From contig JAUUSJ010000059.1 of NCBI GenBank assembly GCA_030841965.1, positions 1-22,338 of the forward strand: 22,338 nucleotides of DNA, read 5' to 3'. Of this stretch, positions 1 through 7,906 are shown piece by piece (the first letter of the stretch is position 1; each line of letters starts with the position of its first letter). The position numbers were made by a program, and so were the translations under genes. The notes under the pieces are model-generated. The model had not been told where the DNA came from and searched no databases. It worked only from the letters and a program-made list of their open reading frames with translations. The stretch is from Blautia sp. (GTDB lineage Bacteria > Bacillota > Clostridia > Lachnospirales > Lachnospiraceae).

Positions 1-61
1 CAATGCAAGGAAAATTGATGTTTATATGTCTGTTTGCAGATAGTTATGAGTGAGGGCTAGT

Positions 62-619
62 ATGTGGTATGTATTACAAGTCGTTGCTGGCAGGGAAGAC
101 ACGCTATGTGAAAGGTGTAAGAAGGCTTTTTTGGGGAAAGAGGCAAGTCAAATTTTTGTGCCGAAGTATGTTTGGCTAAAAAAGGTGAAGGGAGTGCGCC
201 AAAAAGAGGTGAAACCGTTGTTTGCGGGCTATCTTTTTGTGGAGTCGGATTGTCCAGATGCCCTGGAAGAACGTTTAGAGCTTTTGCAGAATGTAAAACC
301 TGTCTGTATCGGAGGCGGATTTTATCCGATAAGAGAAGAAGAGGAAGGCTTTTTGCGCCAATTTTGGGGTGAGGAGAGGCTTGTACGTTTTTCCACAGGT
401 TATATTGTGGACGGCGAGCTTCGAGTGATCGATGGAGCGCTTAAGAATTTCTCAAAAAAGGTGAGAAGAATCGACCGACATAACCGGTTAGCTGAGATGG
501 AGATTTCTCTCTTTGGACAGGAGAGGCGAGTTCGTGTTGGGCTTGAGGTGAAGGCGAAGATGGCGGCTGGGGAGTTTGAGAGGATGATGGAAGGGGAAAG
601 AATGATGTCTATTCTATAA
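62..619 (+). CDS. loaP: LoaP/NusG-family transcription antiterminator
   Basis: A specialised NusG paralogue that would bind RNA polymerase and let it read through terminators in a long polysaccharide operon. The N-terminal NGN domain begins with MWYVLQVVAGRED and contains the family signature VKPLFAGYLFVE near residues 50-65. The C-terminal part (about 125-170) has the KOW-like stretch VIDGALKNFSKKVRRID. Length (185 aa) fits LoaP/UpxY proteins. The ATG at 62 is chosen over an in-frame GTG at 50 because homologues of this type start at MWYV and a GAGGG lies just upstream; that ribosome site is weak. It is the first gene of the 13-kb polysaccharide operon, where LoaP genes usually sit. LoaP is inferred from family and position; a generic NusG-like protein is the alternative. 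Confidence 0.87.
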   Translation: MWYVLQVVAGREDTLCERCKKAFLGKEASQIFVPKYVWLKKVKGVRQKEVKPLFAGYLFVESDCPDALEERLELLQNVKPVCIGGGFYPIREEEEGFLRQFWGEERLVRFSTGYIVDGELRVIDGALKNFSKKVRRIDRHNRLAEMEISLFGQERRVRVGLEVKAKMAAGEFERMMEGERMMSIL

Positions 620-630
620 ATAAAATTTAG

Positions 631-647
631 TTTACAAAGATTGTAAA
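631..647 (+). promoter_or_regulatory. Leader hairpin between loaP and ugd
   Basis: TTTACA, a 5-nt loop AAGAT, and TGTAAA form a perfect 6-bp stem in the 67-nt gap between the antiterminator gene and ugd. No T-tract follows, so it is not an intrinsic terminator. LoaP proteins are known to act through an RNA hairpin in the operon leader, so this is a candidate recognition element. The role is inferred from position only. Confidence 0.35.
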
Positions 648-686
648 TGAAATAATGAGAGAAGAAGAAAGAATAAGGAGTAGATT

Positions 687-1937
687 ATGAATAAAAAATA
701 CACGATTGCAGTTGCTGGTACAGGATACGTAGGACTTTCGATAGCTACATTATTGTCTCAGCATCATCAGGTGACTGCTGTGGATATTGTTCCAGAGAAA
801 GTTGAGATGATTAATAATCGTAAGTCTCCAATCCAGGATGAGTATATTGAAAAGTATCTGACCGAAAAGAAATTGAATCTGACTGCAACTTTGGATGCCA
901 AGGCTGCATATGTGGATGCAGATTTTGTTGTAATAGCGGCACCAACCAATTATGATACTCGTACTCAAAAGTTTGATACTTCTGCGGTTGAAGCTGTGAT
1001 TAAGTTGGTTATAGAATACAATCCAAATGCTATCATGGTTATCAAATCTACGATTCCTGTGGGATATACCGCAAGTGTGAGAGAAAAATTTAACAGTAAA
1101 AATATCATCTTTAGTCCAGAATTCCTGCGTGAATCAAAGGCTCTTTACGATAACCTGTATCCTTCCCGCATCATTGTCGGCACTGATTTGGAAGATGATA
1201 GATTAGTAGAGGTAGCACATGAATTCGCTGGGTTACTTCAAGAAGGTGCTATTAAGGAAAACATCGACACATTATTCATGGGCTTTACCGAGGCAGAGGC
1301 AGTTAAGTTGTTCGCCAATACCTATTTGGCATTGCGTGTGGCATACTTTAACGAGCTGGATACTTATGCAGAGAGCAAGGGGCTGAATACGCAGCAAATT
1401 ATCGATGGAGTTTGTCTCGACCCTCGTATCGGTAGTCATTACAATAATCCGAGCTTCGGTTACGGCGGCTACTGCTTGCCCAAGGATACGAAGCAGTTGC
1501 TTGCCAACTATGCTGATGTGCCAGAAAACCTTATTGAAGCTATTGTGGAGAGCAACCGAACTAGAAAAGATTTTATCGCTGACCGTGTACTGCGATTGGC
1601 TGGCTACTATGGATATGAGGAAGATAATCAGTATAGCAAGAGCAAAGAGAAGTCCGCAATGGTTGGCGTCTACCGTCTGACCATGAAGAGTAATAGCGAT
1701 AATTTTCGTCAAAGCTCCATTCAGGGGATCATGAAGCGCATCAAGGCGAAGGGTGCAACGGTTATAATTTATGAGCCGACCCTTAAAGATGGAGAGACGT
1801 TCTTTGGTAGTGTTGTAGTTAATAATCTTCAAAAATTCAAGGAAATGAGTCAGGCAATCATCGCTAACCGTTATGACAAATGCCTTGATGATGTGAAAGA
1901 AAAAGTTTATACACGCGATATTTTCCAGAGAGATTGA
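687..1937 (+). CDS. ugd: UDP-glucose 6-dehydrogenase
   Basis: Oxidises UDP-glucose to UDP-glucuronate with two NAD+, supplying uronic acid (or its derivatives) for the polysaccharide made by the following genes. The N-terminal Rossmann domain has GTGYVG at residues 11-16 and the NAD-binding Asp33. STIPVG lies at 121-126 and FSPEFLRES at 142-150. Lys207 in TEAEAVKLFANT and the catalytic Cys263 in YGGYCLPKDTKQ are present. The length, 416 aa, fits the short bacterial type. AAGGAG lies 6 nt before the ATG. Base use is richer in GC than in the genes from 3448 onward, as in its neighbour. A UDP-ManNAc or UDP-GlcNAc dehydrogenase is less likely because the sequence resembles the short Ugd/HasB group. 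Confidence 0.95.
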   Translation: MNKKYTIAVAGTGYVGLSIATLLSQHHQVTAVDIVPEKVEMINNRKSPIQDEYIEKYLTEKKLNLTATLDAKAAYVDADFVVIAAPTNYDTRTQKFDTSAVEAVIKLVIEYNPNAIMVIKSTIPVGYTASVREKFNSKNIIFSPEFLRESKALYDNLYPSRIIVGTDLEDDRLVEVAHEFAGLLQEGAIKENIDTLFMGFTEAEAVKLFANTYLALRVAYFNELDTYAESKGLNTQQIIDGVCLDPRIGSHYNNPSFGYGGYCLPKDTKQLLANYADVPENLIEAIVESNRTRKDFIADRVLRLAGYYGYEEDNQYSKSKEKSAMVGVYRLTMKSNSDNFRQSSIQGIMKRIKAKGATVIIYEPTLKDGETFFGSVVVNNLQKFKEMSQAIIANRYDKCLDDVKEKVYTRDIFQRD

Positions 1938-1976
1938 TACGGAGAATAAAGGATATATACAGAAAGGGAATGTAGG

Positions 1977-3272
1977 ATGGCAAAAAAGAGGCTGTTGATT
2001 TATGCGCATTATTATATACCAGACACTGCATCAACAGGTCAGATTCTCCGTGAGCTTGCGGAAGGTATGTTGGATAAGTTTGATATTACAGTAATTTGTG
2101 TGGTTCCGAGCTACTTGGGAACCATCGAAGATGAATACAAGACGAAGAAATATTATACGGAAAAAATCAACGGTGTAAAGGTTTTAAGGATAAGAGTCCC
2201 AGAGTTTAGCAAGACCAATAAGGTAAGCCGTGTGAAAAATATTCTGGCTTATTTTTTCGGCGCAATGGGGGCAACTTTTAAAGTTGGAAAGCAGGACTAT
2301 GTGTTTTCCATTTCCCAGCCACCAATTCTTGGTGGATTAATTGGTGTATGGGGAAAATGGGTGAAACACGCCAAGTATATTTACAATATTCAGGATTTCA
2401 ATCCAGAACAAGTGCTGGCAGTCGGATACAGCAAAAACAAGTTGCTCACGGATATTATGATGTGGTTTGACAAGTTTAGCTGCAAAAGAAGTAATCTGGT
2501 AATCACAGTTGGTCGTGATTTGGTGGAAACCGTAGAGAAGAGATTCAAAGGTAAAAGAGTTCCTAAAACTGTCATGATTAATAACTGGATTGATGAGAGC
2601 GAAATCTATCCTCTTGCTGCTGATAATGAACGAGTAGTTGAGTTCAAGAAGAAGTATGGATTGGAAGATAAATTCGTCATTATGTACTCTGGTAATATCG
2701 GTTTGTATTATGACCTTGAAAATCTGTTCAAGGTATTAAAACAATTCCGCAAAGGCTACACATTCACAGGCGTGCATGAAGAAGGAGCGAAGACGAAAGA
2801 CGGTCGAGAGGTCGTATTTGCATTTGTTGGTGCTGGCTCTGTTCTAGATAGGCTGATGTTGTATAGCAAAAAGCATCAGTTTGAGAATATTATGTTTATT
2901 CCGTATCAGGATAAAAAGAATCTGATTTACAGTTTGAACGCTGGTGATATTCACTGGTGTGTGAATGCAAAGGGTATTAAAGGTGTGTCCTGTCCATCCA
3001 AGGCATATGGGATAATGGCGGCAGGAAAAGCAATTATCGGTGTTTTGGAGAGCGGTACAGAAGTCAGGGGATTAATTGAAGAAAGCAATTGCGGTAAGTG
3101 CTGCGAGCCAGGAGATTATGTTGAGGTTGCAAATATTATCCGCTGGTATATTGAAAATGCCGATTCCGATGAAGTAAAGCAGATGGGGCTAAATGGACGC
3201 AAGTATCTGGAAGAAAAATTGACCAGAAATGTGAGTGTTCAAAGATATGAAGAGGAAATCTTAAAGTTGTGA
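1977..3272 (+). CDS. Glycosyltransferase family 4, WbuB-like
   Basis: A cytoplasmic GT-B transferase that would add a sugar from a nucleotide donor to the growing lipid-linked repeat unit. The N-terminal acceptor half opens with LLIYAHYYIPDTASTGQIL, the glycine/serine loop typical of WbuB/WcaI-like enzymes. IYNIQDFNPEQVLAVG follows at about 131. The donor half begins near residue 235 (VIMYSGNIGLYYDLENL) and includes FVGAGS and CPSKAYGIMAAGKAIIG, the place of the usual E-x7-E donor loop. AAAGGGA precedes the ATG by 7 nt. It shares the higher GC content of ugd. Acceptor and sugar cannot be told from sequence. Confidence 0.9.
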   Translation: MAKKRLLIYAHYYIPDTASTGQILRELAEGMLDKFDITVICVVPSYLGTIEDEYKTKKYYTEKINGVKVLRIRVPEFSKTNKVSRVKNILAYFFGAMGATFKVGKQDYVFSISQPPILGGLIGVWGKWVKHAKYIYNIQDFNPEQVLAVGYSKNKLLTDIMMWFDKFSCKRSNLVITVGRDLVETVEKRFKGKRVPKTVMINNWIDESEIYPLAADNERVVEFKKKYGLEDKFVIMYSGNIGLYYDLENLFKVLKQFRKGYTFTGVHEEGAKTKDGREVVFAFVGAGSVLDRLMLYSKKHQFENIMFIPYQDKKNLIYSLNAGDIHWCVNAKGIKGVSCPSKAYGIMAAGKAIIGVLESGTEVRGLIEESNCGKCCEPGDYVEVANIIRWYIENADSDEVKQMGLNGRKYLEEKLTRNVSVQRYEEEILKL

Positions 3273-3447
3273 GGAGGCGAGAGGCAAGATTTCATGGTAG
3301 CAATATAGCTACACACAGTCAAAGAATATTATTGACAGAATTTTTGTATCGCTTTTGTGCTTCAAAATGATAATAGGCGTATGTGTGGCTCTATTACATA
3401 TGTTTTTAAGGAAAGTTCAATAATGAGATGATATATGAGGAGGAAAA
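3273..3447 (+). other. Intergenic junction in the polysaccharide operon
   Basis: A 175-nt gap in an otherwise tightly packed operon. It contains a 5-bp inverted repeat, GTAGC-AATATA-GCTAC, near 3297-3312. A TTGACA sits at 3332-3337, but no acceptable -10 follows at 16-18 nt. GC-richer genes lie before it and clearly AT-richer genes after it, so it may mark a recombination joint. No small gene is supported. Confidence 0.4.
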
Positions 3448-4302
3448 ATGGCTGCTGATATTACTGCGATTATTTTAACAAAAAATGAAGAGATTAATAT
3501 TGTTGATTGTATTAAATCTATTTTTACAACTGTGAAACGAATTGTAGTTGTGGACAGTTTCAGCTCAGATAAAACAGTAGAATATGCAAAGACTTGTGGA
3601 GCGGAAGTATATCAACATCAATTTGAAACTCATGCGCGGCAATATAAATATGCTGTGCAAAAAGCAAGTGTTGCAACAAAGTGGATTTTGAGAATTGATG
3701 CGGATGAAAGACTGACACCTGAATCAGCACATGAACTTGAACAAATATGTAATGATAACATGGATTCTGATGTTACAGGTGTTGTTGTTCGATTTAAAAA
3801 GAATTTTTTAGGGAAAGACCTATACCACGGTGGAGTATATCCGTGGAAAAAGCTGATTTGCTATAAGACGGGAAAAGGTGATATAGAGGATCGTGCGATG
3901 GATGAGCACATTATGGTGTTTGAGGGGCGAACAGTTGAACTAAAAAACGATTCTTTACATTTTGATTTTAAATCGTTAGAAGCTTGGACAGAAAAACATA
4001 ACTGGTATTCTTCGCGAGAGGCTGCAGATTACGCAAGAAAAAAGAAGACAGAAGATGCCTCTGAAGAAAAAAACTTGAAAACATGGGTCAAAATGAACAT
4101 ATATTATAAGTTCCCGCTGGGTTTAAGAGCATATTTCTATTATCTATATCGATATTATTTCAGAGCAGGTTTTCTTGACGGAAAGGAAGGAAAAATTTAC
4201 GCATTCCTTCAGGCATATTGGTATAGATATCTTGTTGATGCGAAAATATATGAATCAGAGATAATAGGAACAAAATACAAAGGAACGGGGGACTTAAAAT
4301 GA
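3448..4302 (+). CDS. Glycosyltransferase family 2, WaaE/KdtX-like
   Basis: A GT-A transferase using a nucleotide sugar. The N-terminus has ILTKNEEINIVDCIKSI, with NEE at residues 13-15, then VVVDSFSSDKT (about 33-43) and the metal-binding DAD at 84-86 (RIDADERL). This N-EE-NI arrangement is that of the WaaE/KdtX subgroup. The C-terminal third is rich in aromatic and basic residues (about 220-265), probably a membrane-surface helix. GAGGAGG lies 4 nt before the ATG. Its stop overlaps the next start by 4 nt (ATGA at 4299), so the two are translationally coupled. AT-rich composition begins here. Confidence 0.9.
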   Translation: MAADITAIILTKNEEINIVDCIKSIFTTVKRIVVVDSFSSDKTVEYAKTCGAEVYQHQFETHARQYKYAVQKASVATKWILRIDADERLTPESAHELEQICNDNMDSDVTGVVVRFKKNFLGKDLYHGGVYPWKKLICYKTGKGDIEDRAMDEHIMVFEGRTVELKNDSLHFDFKSLEAWTEKHNWYSSREAADYARKKKTEDASEEKNLKTWVKMNIYYKFPLGLRAYFYYLYRYYFRAGFLDGKEGKIYAFLQAYWYRYLVDAKIYESEIIGTKYKGTGDLK

Positions 4303-5507
4303 AGGTGCTTCTTATTAACACATTTATTGGAGCAACAAGCACTGGAAATCTTACATATGATATATATAGAACTAATATTGAAGCTGGAAATCAATGTATA
4401 ATTGCATATGGACGGCAAAATAAAAAAGGATGCAATGATGTGTATAAAATAAGCAATAAAATTGATTATACATCACATGCACTATGGACAAGGATTACAG
4501 ATTTGAACGGATTGGGTTCAAGGTGGGTTACAAGGAAATTTTTGAAATTCATAGATGCGTATAAACCAGATGTTGTTCATTTACATAACTTACATGGATA
4601 TTATATTAATATAAGAATCTTATTTAAATATTTATATGCAAGGAATATTCCAATAGTTTGGACTTTCCATGATTGTTGGCCGTTTACAGGTCACTGCCCG
4701 TACTATACAAATATTGGATGCGAAAAATGGAAAATAGAATGTTGTTGTTGCCCAAAGAAAAAACAGCATCCAGCAAGCTATGTTTTGGATAATTCAAAAT
4801 ATAATTACAATTTAAAAAAATCATTATTTGCTAAGCCAGAAAGATTGGTTATAACTCCAGTATCAAAGTGGTTGAGAGATGAGGTAAAAGAATCCTTTTT
4901 TAAAGATTGTGATATTGAGGTTGTTTATAACGGTGTTAATCTTGAAACATTTTATCCCAAAAAAAGCAACTTCAAAGAGAAGAATGGTTTAGATAGCAAG
5001 AAAATATTGCTTGGTGTTGCTGTTAACTGGGTCCCAAGTAAAGGATTGAGTGATTTGATAGAGTTAAGTCAGATGATTTCAGAGGAATATAAAATAGTTG
5101 TAGTTGGTATAACGAGTAAGCAAAAGGAAGTATTACCAGACTCTATATTGGGAATTGAGAGAACATCTAATGTAGAAGAACTAGCTGAGATTTATTCAGC
5201 TGCAGAAGTGTTTGTGAATCCTTCAAGGGAGGAGACCTTTGGAATGGTTACGGCAGAGGCATTAGCATGCGGTACGCCAGTGGTTGTGTATAATGCAACA
5301 GCATCACCAGAATTGATTGATGAAAATACAGGTGTAGTGGTGGATGTTGGAGATATTGAAGGATTGTATGATGCAATAAAAAGGGTAAATAAAACAAAAA
5401 TGAAGAATGCGTGCCTAGAGAGGGCAAGAACATTGTTTGACAAAAAAAAGAATCAATTACGGTACATTAATATTTATAAAAGACTTTTGGAAGAGGAAAA
5501 AATATAG
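4299..5507 (+). CDS. Glycosyltransferase family 4, WcaC-like
   Basis: A GT-B transferase of the repeat-unit pathway. The N-terminal half contains DVVHLHNLHGYYINI (about 90-104) and IVWTFHDCWPFTGHCPYY (about 124-141), a signature of WcaC-like enzymes. A cysteine-rich stretch follows (CEKWKIECCCCPKK, about 146-159), possibly metal-binding. VVYNGVNLETFYP near 210 begins the donor half. NPSREETFGMVTAEALACG near 304-322 is the canonical E-x7-E donor motif. The start overlaps the upstream gene by ATGA and the stop overlaps the next GTG start by one base. Confidence 0.9.
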   Translation: MKVLLINTFIGATSTGNLTYDIYRTNIEAGNQCIIAYGRQNKKGCNDVYKISNKIDYTSHALWTRITDLNGLGSRWVTRKFLKFIDAYKPDVVHLHNLHGYYINIRILFKYLYARNIPIVWTFHDCWPFTGHCPYYTNIGCEKWKIECCCCPKKKQHPASYVLDNSKYNYNLKKSLFAKPERLVITPVSKWLRDEVKESFFKDCDIEVVYNGVNLETFYPKKSNFKEKNGLDSKKILLGVAVNWVPSKGLSDLIELSQMISEEYKIVVVGITSKQKEVLPDSILGIERTSNVEELAEIYSAAEVFVNPSREETFGMVTAEALACGTPVVVYNATASPELIDENTGVVVDVGDIEGLYDAIKRVNKTKMKNACLERARTLFDKKKNQLRYINIYKRLLEEEKI

Positions 5508-6721
5508 TGAAAATCAAAATATCAAAAAGAAGATTTCTCATATCCTTACTGATTTTTCTCTATGTATTTGAGTATACATTATATGGACAGCCGATAAGTG
5601 GATTAAAGTATATAGTCCAGGTATTGTGCATTTTTATATTCTTTTGTAAAAATAGGAAGTATATATTAGTTTTGCCTAAAGATCCAATAGTGCTACTGCT
5701 CATAGTTACATTCGGGATTATTCCAGTAGGGCAGGCTATTGTTAATAGAAATTTTGCAGTTGCTATATATACGGTAGTAATGTGGATATTTATAATAAGT
5801 ACGTATTATTGCGGAAGAATGTTTGACACTAAGGATAAACAGCAAAACTTCGTTAAGGTGTTTGCAATTATCGGAACGGTTGTTGTATTAGTGTGTGTTG
5901 TTTTGAATTATACTAATCTGTTTAATTTTAGTGCGATAATATCCAATTTTGGAACAGAATTGAATATTATAAATGATATAAAAAAACGTGAGCGTTCTGG
6001 ATTCGGATTTATGCATGTAAACTCACTTGGAGGAATTTGCGTCGCAATAATAGTATCTTTAGTAATAGTAGAATGTCATAATGGAAAGGCTAAAATATTG
6101 CGCAATATTGCAATTGCTTTCATTGTCTTAGTGATGTTAAATACAGGTAGTAGAGCAAGTATATATGGAACGGCTGTTTTCTTTTTGGTGCTCGGCTTTG
6201 AAAAAACTTATTTTAGATCAAAGAAAATTTTCAAATATTGTTTAAAAGCATTAGTGGCGATTTTTATCATATATACAGCGGTGGCAATTTACAATACACT
6301 GCAGAATAATTATCAATTTGTGTCAAATTTGACGTCAGGGCGTATCGATGGTTGGATATATGATTTTGTCCAGATGAAGAAAGATAGTACTCTATTATTT
6401 GGCTATGGCTTATACAATCCAACGCGTTTCTTTTCTCAGCCATTTGCTAAAAGTATGATTGTAGATAACTGGTTTGTTTATATGATAACGAATTTGGGAT
6501 TTATTGGATTTTCTGGTTGTGTTTTATTAATTTTATTTATAGCGATTAGACTTATTATATTTTGCTTACACGGAGATGATTTGGATCAAAAAGTGACAGC
6601 ACTTTTCTTTGCAAATTTATTCCATGCGATGGCTGAGAAGGCTTTTATCACACCAGCTGATCCAATTTCTTTTTTTATGATGGTAATGGTTTTTTCTGTT
6701 TTGTATAGAGAACGAAATTAA
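5507..6721 (+). CDS. Wzy-type polysaccharide polymerase / O-antigen ligase-like membrane protein
   Basis: A multispanning protein of 404 aa with roughly 10-12 hydrophobic segments, starting with FLISLLIFLYVFEYTLYG. The segment LVMLNTGSRASIYGTAVFF near residues 205-223 resembles the signature of the O-antigen ligase/Wzy superfamily. A larger soluble loop follows (about 263-320, with TSGRIDGW), as expected for the outer-face catalytic loop. It would join lipid-linked repeats outside the membrane after flipping. The start is GTG, overlapping the upstream TAG by one base (TAGTG). It is the only polymerase candidate in the operon, which supports the call; such proteins share little sequence. Confidence 0.85.
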   Translation: MKIKISKRRFLISLLIFLYVFEYTLYGQPISGLKYIVQVLCIFIFFCKNRKYILVLPKDPIVLLLIVTFGIIPVGQAIVNRNFAVAIYTVVMWIFIISTYYCGRMFDTKDKQQNFVKVFAIIGTVVVLVCVVLNYTNLFNFSAIISNFGTELNIINDIKKRERSGFGFMHVNSLGGICVAIIVSLVIVECHNGKAKILRNIAIAFIVLVMLNTGSRASIYGTAVFFLVLGFEKTYFRSKKIFKYCLKALVAIFIIYTAVAIYNTLQNNYQFVSNLTSGRIDGWIYDFVQMKKDSTLLFGYGLYNPTRFFSQPFAKSMIVDNWFVYMITNLGFIGFSGCVLLILFIAIRLIIFCLHGDDLDQKVTALFFANLFHAMAEKAFITPADPISFFMMVMVFSVLYRERN

Positions 6722-6750
6722 GTTTAGGATAGAAGTGAGGAATATTAAAA

Positions 6751-7887
6751 ATGAAAATTGCTTTAGTAAAACAAGATGTATATCAAGATTTATATGTATG
6801 CGCAAATAGATCAAGCTTAGAAGCTCTCCTTTTTTCATCAGAGGGAAGAGTGGGAATGTTTTCTCTTTTTTCTTTGTTTGATGCGGATTTTTATATTGTA
6901 GAAGAAGAAAATACGCCTGAGTGTCATATGTGGAAAAAGGTTATACCGCATATGGCAAAAGAATACGAACGATTAAAGACAGAAACTTTGGATAAATTAA
7001 AAGGAATGTCTTTTCACGAACCAGGTTCTAATAAGCCGAATGGTTTTTACGCGGTCAAGTGCGATGAAATTGATTGGGGAAAATATGATATTGTAATATC
7101 AATCAATATTTCGATACCAACGAAAATAGTTCAGCAGTATTCTAATACGCTGTGGGCATATATGATTGGCGAAGCTAATTTTATGCAAGATAGAGTTTAC
7201 TTTGGATATGATGTAAATTTGAATCAGCTGATTACTGGAACACGGGACAAAGTAAAAGGTTATATTGATTTTCCATACACTTTTGTTGGTCCAGATTGTC
7301 TGGAAAAGCTAATGGTGAATGTACTTAATAGAAAAAGCAAAAATACGGGTATTTATGCGGAAATCAATACGACAAAAGAAAGACCAGTAAAAAGAGTACC
7401 GCATTTTGAACCGATAGGAGATAAAACAGGGCATCCTATTGTTGTTCATCAGCAACTGATAAGAAGAAACCTAGAAGCAATCTTTGATTCAAAATATTAT
7501 CTGAAGGTTGGTGGTCGACATACAAGAGGTAATGGAGTTCTTGAAGCAATATCTTTGGGAACCGTGTGTTTGCTTTCTCCTGATGATTTGATTTGTCCAC
7601 AGATATTGCCGCCAGAAGCATGGGTTTTTACTGCTGAAGAAGCAATTGAAAAAATTAAACATCTTGACAGTCACCCAGATGAGTATACGAAATTGCTTGA
7701 AAAAGAAAGAGCACTGGTGGATCAGTTTGTTATTAAATATCCCATGCATTACATGGAGCTTGCATTGAAGGAAAAACGCCAGCAAGGAAAACCAAATCAT
7801 GTGTATAAATATGGAATTTTAAAATTTGGAGCAGATGTATTTAAAAAAGGTATTTATAAAATAAAAAGAGACTATTTGAAGAAGTAA
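6751..7887 (+). CDS. Putative GT-B-type glycosyltransferase, divergent
   Basis: A soluble 378-aa protein without close resemblance to the standard GT4 genes around it. The N-terminal half (1-190) has no motif I can name. The C-terminal half contains VGGRHTRGNGVLEAISLG near residues 252-269, which sits where GT-B and exostosin-like enzymes hold their donor site (E within a G-x-LEAI-x-LG loop). PPEAWVFTAEEAIEKI and a helical tail follow. GTGAGG lies 10 nt before the ATG. Position between polymerase and transferase genes supports a glycosyltransferase role. The family is uncertain: it could be exostosin-like or a modifying enzyme. Confidence 0.6.
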   Translation: MKIALVKQDVYQDLYVCANRSSLEALLFSSEGRVGMFSLFSLFDADFYIVEEENTPECHMWKKVIPHMAKEYERLKTETLDKLKGMSFHEPGSNKPNGFYAVKCDEIDWGKYDIVISINISIPTKIVQQYSNTLWAYMIGEANFMQDRVYFGYDVNLNQLITGTRDKVKGYIDFPYTFVGPDCLEKLMVNVLNRKSKNTGIYAEINTTKERPVKRVPHFEPIGDKTGHPIVVHQQLIRRNLEAIFDSKYYLKVGGRHTRGNGVLEAISLGTVCLLSPDDLICPQILPPEAWVFTAEEAIEKIKHLDSHPDEYTKLLEKERALVDQFVIKYPMHYMELALKEKRQQGKPNHVYKYGILKFGADVFKKGIYKIKRDYLKK

Positions 7888-7906
7888 AATTATTAGGAGT
7901 TGAGCG

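Noticed and set aside
15..43. Promoter for the antiterminator gene (TTGATG, 17 nt, AGATAG)
   Set aside because: The -10 box is too poor and too little upstream sequence is present to judge.
1272..2009. 245-codon minus-strand reading frame across ugd
   Set aside because: It lies antisense to a clear dehydrogenase, its translation has no recognisable domain and it has no ribosome binding site. It is a shadow of the coding strand.
3332..3374. Internal promoter (TTGACA and a GATAAT downstream)
   Set aside because: The two boxes are 31 nt apart and no acceptable -10 lies at 16-18 nt from TTGACA.
5192..5443. Minus-strand frames inside the GT4 gene
   Set aside because: They overlap the conserved E-x7-E donor region of a clear plus-strand gene and show no domain.
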